64,000 bases of DNA, from the NCBI GenBank assembly GCA_905221605.1, contig CAJNDS010001225.1:33501-97500 (forward strand), in the 5' to 3' direction. Made by a program: the position numbers and the translations under genes. The DNA is from Symbiodinium natans. Taxonomy: Eukaryota; Sar; Dinophyceae; Suessiales; Symbiodiniaceae. The notes below the pieces were generated by a model. The model searched no databases. It was given only the letters and a program-made list of their open reading frames with translations, and was not told the DNA's origin. Positions 35,801 through 42,100 of this stretch are shown piece by piece. How positions within the stretch are numbered: position 1 is the first letter of the stretch; each line of letters opens with the position of its first letter.

Positions 35801-38800
35801 CTAAACCCTAAACCCTAAACCCTAAACCCTAAACCCTAAACCCTAAACCCTAAACCCTAAACCCTGCACCCTAAACCCTAAACCCTAAACCCTGCACCCT
35901 GAACCCCAATCAGCAACCCGGGCTTGATGTTTTGGGGTTGCCTAGTGATTTGGGGTTTAGGGTTTAGGGTTTAGGGCTTAGGGCTGTAGGTCTTTGTCGG
36001 AGTTCGGGGTTTTAAGGGTCTTGGGTGGGTTTCGGATCAAGCGAAAGTCTGAAGTGTTCAGGGTCCACCCTAAACACCCCAGCCCCCCACCCCCCCGCCC
36101 TAAACCCTAAACCCTAAACCCTAAACCCTAAATCCTAAACCCCACAACCCCCGAATGAAAAAGCGGGGCCCAGAGGTCCTCTTCAGAGCGCAGGAAGTCC
36201 ATGATGTAAGCCATCTCGACCGGCCCCGTGCTTAGCCTAGGGGTTTAGGGGTTTAGGGGTTTTAGGGGTTTAGGGGGTTTAGGGGGTTAGGGGTTAGGGT
36301 TTAGGGGTTTAGGGGTTTAGGGGGTTAGGGGTTAGGGGTTTAGGGGTTTAGGGGTTTAGGGGTTTAGGGGTTTAGGGGTTTAGGGGTTTAGGGGTTTAGG
36401 GGTTTAGGGGTGTAGGGGCTTAGGGGTTCAGGGGTTTAGGGGGTTTAGGGGTTTAGGGCTTAGCCTAGGGGTTTGGGGTTCAGGCGGCTTAGTGTGCTCC
36501 TAGGGTTTCGGGTTTTTATGGGAAAGCAGAAAAAAGGGGTGTGGGCGTGTGTGTATATATATATGTACACATATGTCATACAGGGTTTCTAGATTTTGCT
36601 TTAGAAAATGGAGGGGGTCTAGGGTTTGAGGATGTGGGTGTAGCCCACAGCCTAAGCATCTTATAAGGGACTTTGGCATCAAGAGCCTACGACAACAACC
36701 CTGAACCCGAATGAACCCTAACAAACCCGAATAAGCCCTAAGAAGCCCCAATAAACCCTGATAAGCCCCAATAAACCCACATAAACCCCGATAAGCCCTA
36801 ATCAGCCCCAATAAGCCCTAATCAAACCTAATAAGCCCCGAATTACCCCTCAATAAACCCTGAGCCCTAAACCCTAAACACGTTTGTTGGGGAGTTTGTT
36901 CAAGAACTCTCACAACCCTAAACCTTAAACCCCCTAAACCCCCCAAACCCCCTAAACCCCCTAAACCCTAAACCCTAAACCCTAAAACCCTTAAGCCCTC
37001 AACCCCCTAAACCCCTAAACTGCAGCCGAATTCACGCCATGCCCACGGCCGTGCGTGCAAGCAAGAGCTGCGTGAGGCTGTGCGACTGCGCCATGAAGGT
37101 GTTGCACACCTGTGCTTTAGGGTTTAGGGTTTAGGGCTAGGGTTTGGGGCTAGGGTTTAGGGCTAGGGTTGAGTGAGGGTTTGGGGTTTGGTCGTTTAGG
37201 GTCGAGGGCTTAGGGTTTGGGGTTTGGGGTTTGGGGTTTAGGGTATCCGGGCGGCTTTCCTAAACCCTAAACCCTAAACAGGAAAACAGAAGGTACACAC
37301 AGACACACTCCAAAAACAAGAAACGAACAGCACCAGTGGGGGTTCCCAGCCACCTTTTGGATGCCCTAAAACCACAAAGCCCTGAAGCTAGAAAGATCAA
37401 CGTGGATGGCGCTTAAAATGCTCTGAACAATACTCCTAGACATGATCCTCTTAAGACCCCCAAAAAAGGGAAAACATGAAGTATCCCAAAAACCTACTTA
37501 GCTCTGAAACCCGAAAGCTTAGACCCTACTGGCACCTCTGAAGTCTGCACATGCCCAAGGAGATCCAAAACCCTAAACCCTAAACCCTAAACCCTAAACC
37601 CTAAACCCTAAACCCTAAACACTCTTCCGAGGCACCATTTGGATACAGATGCCTCCGAGCATGACGCGCTTGCGCCCGTAGCGGTCAGACATTGCGCCCA
37701 AGAGGGGGGAGCAGAACATCCTTAGGTTTGTTTAGGGTTTAGGGTTTAGGGTTCAGGGTTCAGGGTTCAGGGTTCAGGGTTCAGGGTTCAGGGTTCAGGG
37801 TTTAGGGTTTAGGGTTTAGGGTTTAGGGTTTGGGGTGTGGGGTTTGGGGTTTGGGGAACACCAGCATAGGGTTTAGGGTTTTTGGGTTTAGGGAGTTTAC
37901 GGTCTGGGGTTTGGGGAGTTTAGGTTTTGGGGTTGAGTGAGTTTCGGGTTTAGGGTTTAAGGTCTGAGGGAGTTTTTAGGGTTTAGGGTTTAGGGTCTAG
38001 GGTTTAGGGTTTAAGGAATCTACGGTGCGCGGTTCAGGGCTGTACGACTTTTGGGGGGTAGCAGGGTTTGGCCGGGAAAGTGCTCAGCATGCCCTAGGAC
38101 AAAGAGGTGGGTGCTCCTCGTATACACCTTTAGTAAGGGGACCTCCAGGGTTTAGGGTTTAGGGTTTAGGGTTTAGGGTTTAGGGTTTAGGGTTTAGGGT
38201 TTAGGGTTTAGGGTTTAGGGTTTAGGGTTTAGGGTCCCAGACCCGAAAAAAAGGAGAGGGGGTTGCCTCTGTGGGTCCGAGCATCTGAGCCAAGTTGTAC
38301 CCGGAGTTCATGAGTGACACCTCCTTAGTAGCCCAGTAACCATCTCAGAATAAGGGCGCCCTTTTTTGGGTTGGTTACCCTAAACCCTAAACCCTAAACC
38401 CTAAACCCTAAACCCTAAACCCTAAACCCCAAAAAAGGGAAAAGGGTACCACTGGGCCACCAAGAATCAAGAGCAGAGGCGCCCAGCGTCATCGCAAAGA
38501 ATGGCAGAGTGGGCAGGACCACCATGGTGGCTAGGGCGTTCAAGGTCTGCGTCAGCAGAATTCCATAGATCCTTAGGCTTAGGGTTTAGGGTTTAGGGTT
38601 TAGGGTTTAGGGTTTAGGGTTTAGGGTTTAGGGTTTAGGGTTTAGGGTTTAGGGTTTAGGGTTCTTAGTTGCTGAGTTCATAAGCCCCAAAAAAGTGTAC
38701 ACTTCCAGTTCTATAGGGGATTATAATATCTCAAAAAGTGTAGAGTGTACTCACTCAGCTACTGAGGATCCCTAGCCGAATGCCCCCTGTCTCGCGCTGG

Positions 38801-39607
38801 GGCTGGGGGGCAGCCCCCGAGTGAAGGCATCTTCGCAGGCCGCAGACCATGACAGCCACCACCACCAGCCCCACGACCAAAGCGAAGAGGGGGATGGGAT
38901 GCTGCAACTGCGAGGCCACCGACATGAGAAGAGGCCCAACCTCGGGGGAATTGTCATCTTGCACAGTGCTTGGAGGTTCAGGGTACAGGGTGCTTGAAAC
39001 CCGAGTATCAGCCTCTCAGCCCCTCGAACATGGTTACAAGAAGCCAGTAAGGGGGGGGAGGGGGGTGGTTCTGACTATGAATAAACGCCCGGGGTGCCCC
39101 ACGAGCCACCAACGCACGGCGCCTACGACAAGCACACGGGACTTCAAACTGCAAGAGAAGGATGTTACGTCTACTCCCTATACCAGGGGCTCACCCTAAA
39201 CCCTAAACCCTAAGCCCTAAACCCTAAGACATATAAGCCACCAAGCAACATGAAGCTCCTGTATGAGGCTTGTTCTGGATGGCGTGTGCTGCACCTGCGG
39301 CAGGTTTTCGGAAAGTGCACAGGGGGGGGCCTTTTTTGGGATCCCTGTAAGGGGATTCTGTTCTATTTGGGGTGTGAAAGGGGGTACTTTTTAGGGTCTA
39401 GGGTTTTGGGGTTTAGGGTTTTTGGGGAAAATAAGCCCTAAACCCTAAACCCTAAACCCTAAACCCTAAACCCTAAACCCTAAACCCTAAACCCTAAACC
39501 CTAAACCCTAAACCCTAAACCCTAAACCCCACCTCAAGCTGGGTCTGAAGCAACATCACCTCGCCAAGCTCCTCATGCTCCAGCGCATCACAGGCCCCAG
39601 GCTCCAT
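26888..39607 (-). CDS. Major facilitator superfamily transporter, many tract-filled introns
   Basis: Exons (+ coordinates, read downward): 39533-39607, 39242-39294, 38777-38968, 38475-38571, 38283-38323, 37636-37720, 37036-37109, 36170-36230, 34904-34979, 34755-34807, 34309-34353, 34104-34157, 33895-33950, 33385-33454, 32209-32274, 31388-31451, 30296-30367, 29733-29802, 29163-29193, 28491-28548, 28255-28322, 27678-27815, 26888-27004. Phases agree at every junction.
Start MEPGACDALEHEELGEV. A membrane segment (PLFALVVGLVVVAVMV) comes first, then YGILLTQTLNALATMVVLP. The family's loop 2-3 motif reads GAMSDRYGRKRVML, followed by LLLARTAVGMATGP and TSAGALAGPLV. A charged central loop (RDRKKPIQVEQDESMEEAPD) separates the halves. 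The second half has LLVSFVYALGFAIGDGPEM, VFGPTAAWVPYL, EYCPEDLMGTMFGIQSSLN and LAPPFGGWLYRLNIFLPFL, then a charged tail. Substrate unknown. Donors are GT, GC (the larger share) or GA; all acceptors are AG. Weakest points: exons 29163-29193 and 27678-27815. Confidence 0.75.
27034..27123. repeat. TTTAGGG tract in an MFS intron
   Basis: Thirteen perfect units in the intron between the last two mapped MFS exons. Confidence 0.92.
27359..27445. repeat. CCCTAAA tract in an MFS intron
   Basis: Twelve units, opposite in orientation to the 27034 tract in the same intron. Confidence 0.9.
27816..27928. mobile_element. Family A element as an intron part
   Basis: Ends CTAGGCTGCCCAGTAACC and ACTACTGGGCATCCTAG. 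On the minus strand its GCCTAG end is the acceptor of MFS exon 27678-27815, with the coding phase starting on the next base. Confidence 0.78.
28032..28290. repeat. Exon fragment present three times around a CCCTAAA tract
   Basis: A block ending GGGCAGGAAGATGT (minus: ACATCTTCCTGCCC) with upstream AAGCAAGGT occurs near 28035, 28110 and 28252. The highest-coordinate copy is the end of MFS exon 28255-28322. The tract at 28134-28233 separates the copies. Confidence 0.75.
28371..28457. repeat. CCCTAAA tract in an MFS intron
   Basis: Twelve units between exons 28491-28548 and 28255-28322. Confidence 0.92.
29622..29732. repeat. CCCTAAA tract in an MFS intron
   Basis: About fifteen units with variants. 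It begins at the GT donor of MFS exon 29733-29802. Confidence 0.88.
29907..29932. repeat. GA microsatellite
   Basis: (GA)n run inside an MFS intron. Confidence 0.85.
30400..31270. other. G/T-rich degenerate tract field within an MFS intron
   Basis: About 850 bp of TTTGGGG, TTTAGGG and TTTTTGGG-like text with G runs at 30643-30650 and 30767-30784. No exon-like reading was found. This is the decayed TTTAGGG-strand counterpart of 23.0-24.0 kb. Confidence 0.6.
31274..31374. repeat. CCCCAAA array turning into CCCTAAA
   Basis: About ten CCCCAAA units followed by four CCCTAAA units, ending just before MFS exon 31388-31451. The clean switch marks a point mutation that was then amplified. Confidence 0.9.
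32668..32870. repeat. Two CCCTAAA tracts in an MFS intron
   Basis: Units at 32668-32788 and 32824-32870 around about 35 bp of unique sequence (GGTGGTCATGACCGCCACG). Confidence 0.85.
33237..33356. repeat. TTTAGGG tract in an MFS intron
   Basis: Seventeen units ending 28 bp before exon 33385-33454. Confidence 0.92.
33951..34103. mobile_element. Family A element forming a complete MFS intron, with tract inside
   Basis: The intron between exons 34104-34157 and 33895-33950 equals this element end to end. The minus-strand donor is G|GTAGCCC (inverted-repeat end) and the acceptor CCACAAG|G (other end). Inside, six TTTAGGG units (33997-34040) are inserted between the conserved GGGCACCCTTTTTGGG and AACCCCAAAAAAAG parts. 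Confidence 0.82.
34352..34766. repeat. 12-bp direct repeat at both ends of an MFS intron
   Basis: TCCTCCCACAGC at 34352-34363 and 34753-34764, followed by CACCG or ACCG. The copies straddle the junctions of exons 34755-34807 and 34309-34353, so the duplicate supplies a GA donor in one copy and the AG acceptor in the other. Confidence 0.8.
35350..35430. mobile_element. Family E element
   Basis: Ends TAGGGTCCTTTTTGGG and CCCAAAAAGGGACCCTA, an inverted repeat of about 16 bp, with the centre containing the reverse complement of GTGCCGCCT. It lies in the MFS intron between 36170 and 34979. Confidence 0.75.
35453..35547. repeat. CCCTAAA tract in an MFS intron
   Basis: Thirteen units. Another array of about sixteen units with CCCTGCA variants lies at 35792-35908 in the same intron. 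Confidence 0.92.
36239..36462. repeat. TTTAGGGG octamer array, about 220 bp
   Basis: About 27 units of the 8-bp variant with TTAGGGGG interruptions, starting 9 bp upstream of MFS exon 36170-36230 (its acceptor side). It is the complement of the octamer array at 19.8 kb. Confidence 0.9.
36650..36860. repeat. CCCTAATAAG-like decamer array
   Basis: Imperfect repeats of AAGCCCTAAT, AACCCCGAT and AAGCCCCAAT. It is probably a far-diverged relative of the heptamer; its reverse reading gives a false ORF rich in GLIRAY. Confidence 0.6.
37567..37621. repeat. CCCTAAA tract in an MFS intron
   Basis: Eight units. A TTTAGGG/TTCAGGG array follows on the other side of exon 37636-37720 at 37730-37856, including seven TTCAGGG units in a row. 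Confidence 0.9.
38149..38234. repeat. TTTAGGG tract in an MFS intron
   Basis: Twelve perfect units between exons 38283-38323 and 37636-37720. Confidence 0.92.
38324..38464. mobile_element. Family A element with tract, in an MFS intron
   Basis: Ends CTTAGTAGCCCAGTAACC and GGTACCACTGGGCCACCAAG. Between GGGTTGGTT and AACCCCAAAAAAG, seven CCCTAAA units (38377-38429) replace the short unique segment found in the tract-free copy at 19484. The acceptor of exon 38283-38323 is its CTAAG end. Confidence 0.82.
38577..38662. repeat. TTTAGGG tract in an MFS intron
   Basis: Twelve perfect units ending where a family G element begins. Confidence 0.92.
38664..38766. mobile_element. Family G element
   Basis: Ends CTTAGTTGCTGAGTTC and GTACTCACTCAGCTACTGAG. 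The middle (AAAAAGTGTACAC, GTTCTATAGGGG, TTATAATA) matches 43732-43839. It lies in the first-membrane-segment intron of the MFS gene. Confidence 0.78.
39434..39530. repeat. CCCTAAA tract in MFS intron 1
   Basis: Fourteen units running up to the GT donor of the first exon. Confidence 0.92.
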
Positions 39608-40257
39608 CGCCGACTGGGGGAGACTTCGGTCCCTTTGCCCCTCCCAGGGAGTCTCAATTTCTAGGGTTTCCGGGGCCCAAGAGCCTTACCCTGAGGCTCA
39701 AAATAGCCCCAAAAACCTCACATGATGAGTTAATAAGGCTTTTTGGGCCCAGAAGCCCTTAAATCAGAGGCCTTGGAGCCTTATAGGGGTTAGCGAGCTC
39801 TGCAGTTTTTTGGGGTTCTTCAAAACATGTTCTTGTCTCCATGCTGCGTGATCTGCCCTGCCTTGAGATCACGCGAAGGCGGCAAAACATCCGAGCCTCA
39901 CCCTGCCCCGCATTGTACCCTTGAGCGTATTTAGGGTTTAGGGTTTAGGGTTTAGGGTTTGGGGTTTGGGGTTTGGGGTTTGGGGTTTAGCGTTTAGGGC
40001 CAAGTTTAGGGTGTAGGGTTTAGAGTTACAAAGACCCTGTCGGGGAATATCTGGGCCACATTCGGAGTATGTTATCAGGGAACCTCGTAGGGGTACATCC
40101 TTCGTGGTGCGAGTCTGAATCCCTTGATTGAACCCGAGTAGCCCTATGAGAACCCTAAACCCCAAACCCTAAACCCTAAACCCTAAACCCAAAACCCGAA
40201 CCCCAAGCATCCGCAGCTTGTTGGAGCCATAAATCATATAAGGATTGCCCAGAGACA

Positions 40258-40356
40258 CCAAACCTCTTGATTCAGGAATATACCTTGCATGAATATTAGG
40301 GTTCCTATTATAATCTAAGGCATATTGCTTAATTCAGGGGTTTTGGAGTCTCTGGG
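40258..40356. mobile_element. Family F element
   Basis: Ends CCCAGAGACACCAAACCTCTT and GGGGTTTTGGAGTCTCTGGG. The inside has GGAATATACC and TTAGGGTTCCTAT, shared with 60453-60547 in the opposite orientation. Confidence 0.75.
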
Positions 40357-40495
40357 AATGTGTCATTCACAACTTATAACAGAGGCCCCAAAACCGTCGA
40401 AGCCTTTCGTAGCGCAAAACCGGATATGGGTAGTTCGTTGAATTAGGTTCCCTTTTTGGGGTGCTTAAATAGTGCGACACCTTGTAAACAGGATC

Positions 40496-40497
<2 letters not shown>

Positions 40498-40539
<42 letters not shown>
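40498..40539. repeat. C homopolymer of about 42 bp
   Basis: An uninterrupted C run. Other long C/G runs lie at 30251-30274, 45554-45574 and 60957-60972 (the last directly after a T run). Confidence 0.9.
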
Positions 40540-40599
40540 TACTTGGAGAACAAACCGTATACAAGGCACCTACTGCAACGGAAACACGCGAAGCCCTAA

Positions 40600-41090
40600 A
40601 TACCCTGACCCTAAACCCGAAACCTAACCCTAAACCCCCTGAACCCTAAATCCTAAACCCTAAACCCTAAACCCGAAACCCGAAACCCGAAACCTGAACC
40701 TAAACCCCCTGAACCCTAAACCCTAAACCCTAAACCCTGGAACCCCTAGAAACCCTTAACCCTAAACCCTTGCAACCCACTTGGATCCCTGGGTTCTGGC
40801 GAGCACCGGAGCCGGAGGATTCAGAGACCTGCAGACGGGTGGACTCCGGGTTTTAGGACAGGGTTTAGGGTTTAGGGTTTAGGGTTTAGGGTTTAGGGTC
40901 TAGGGTTTAGGATTTAGGGTTTAGGATTTAGGGTTTCGGATGTAGGGTTTCGGGTTTGGGGTTTAAGGTTTGGGGTTTCGGGCTTAGGGTTTAGGACTCG
41001 GGATTTGGGTTTGGGGCTTCGGACTAGGGGTTTTTGGAGCTTATGGATCTTGGGGATTCTAGGGTTTAGGGTTGACCGGCCCGAGGATGC
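40600..41090. repeat. Mixed degenerate CCCTAAA then TTTAGGG field
   Basis: Short CCCTAAA, CCCGAAA and CCCTGAA patches up to 40790, about 70 bp of unique sequence, then TTTAGGG variants. No exon was recognised. Confidence 0.65.
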
Positions 41091-41145
41091 CTTGTATCTA
41101 AGGCGGCTGGATCGACCATGCGGTCTTCATATAGGTAGTGCTCTA

Positions 41146-41221
41146 AATTAGGGTCCCTTTTGGGATCTCCTCTTAAAGCGTGCCGCCTGCTAATGGGACC
41201 CAAAAAGGGACCCTAATTTAG
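41146..41221. mobile_element. Family E element, best copy
   Basis: Ends AAATTAGGGTCCCTTTTGGG and CCCAAAAAGGGACCCTAATTT, about 20 bp of near-perfect inverted repeat in a 76-bp element. Confidence 0.8.
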
Positions 41222-41463
41222 GAAACTACCGATATGAGGACTACTTGGAGGTTCATGGGTAGGGAGAGGTAGGGGGTTTCGGGTTTTTAGGGTTTGGGGC
41301 TACTTGGAGGTTCATGGGTAGTTATAAGTAGGGTTACAAGTACGGTACAGGGGTTCAGGGTTTAGGGTTTGGGGCAAAAACTACGTCCGCAAAAGTGGGA
41401 AAGGGTGTGTGGGACCCCTTTGCTGAGGGTTTGGGGTAAGGGTGTTTAAGGGGTCATGGGGCT

Positions 41464-41905
41464 TCCGCCGACCCTGGCGGCGTGTTGGATGGTTGTGGGG
41501 AGGGAGCCCTCCCCCTCCCCTCCCTCACACCCCAAAAACCTTAAAACGCGGTTGGGGGGGGGGGGGGGCGTTAAACTCACCGACATAGGTGGTTCTTTCG
41601 GCAAAACCCCCTTTTCCACCCCCCCCCCCCCGCCCCCACCCCCCCCCCACCCCCCCACCCCCCCCCCACCCCCCCCCCCACCCCCGCCCCCGCACCCCCC
41701 CCCCCCCCCCCCACCCCCCCCCCACCACGCCCCCCAAACCCCCCCACCCCCCCCCCCCCCGCCCACCCCTCCCACCCCCCCACCCCCCCCCCCCACCCCC
41801 CCCAAAAACAGCACTCGCCCCAAAACAACAACAACAAGAAGATGCTTTGGGGGCTGAGAGGTTAAGGGCCTCTTGGGTCGGCGGCCTGAGCCGGAGGCTC
41901 CTAAG
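41464..41905. mobile_element. Family B element
   Basis: Starts TTCCGCCGACCCTGGCGGCG, ends GCCTGAGCCGGAGGCTCCTAA, with about 190 bp of nearly pure C between. The overlapping poly-Pro and poly-Gly ORFs here are artefacts of this run. Confidence 0.8.
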
Positions 41906-41992
41906 TTGGTTTAGGAAGTCAAGGCGATTGATCCGCCACTTTTTGCCCCTTCCTGCACAGCCTGCGCCCTGTGTAGGATCCTACTTGGAGGT

Positions 41993-42098
41993 TCATGGTA
42001 CTTAGTAGCCGAAAAGCCCATTGGGGTACTTCAGGGGCTTATCCTATAGGTTACAACTACACGTACAACGGGCTACGAAGTACCCTGAACCCTTAAGT
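41993..42098. mobile_element. Family C element downstream of the BTB gene
   Basis: ACTTGGAGGTTCATGGTACTT ... AAGTACCCTGAACCCTTAAGT, without a tract. It begins 3 bp beyond the BTB stop codon. Confidence 0.7.
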
Positions 42099-42100
42099 GG

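Noticed and set aside
41446-41857. Poly-proline and poly-glycine ORFs of 110-138 codons
   Set aside because: They are readings of the C-run core of a family B element and disappear outside it.
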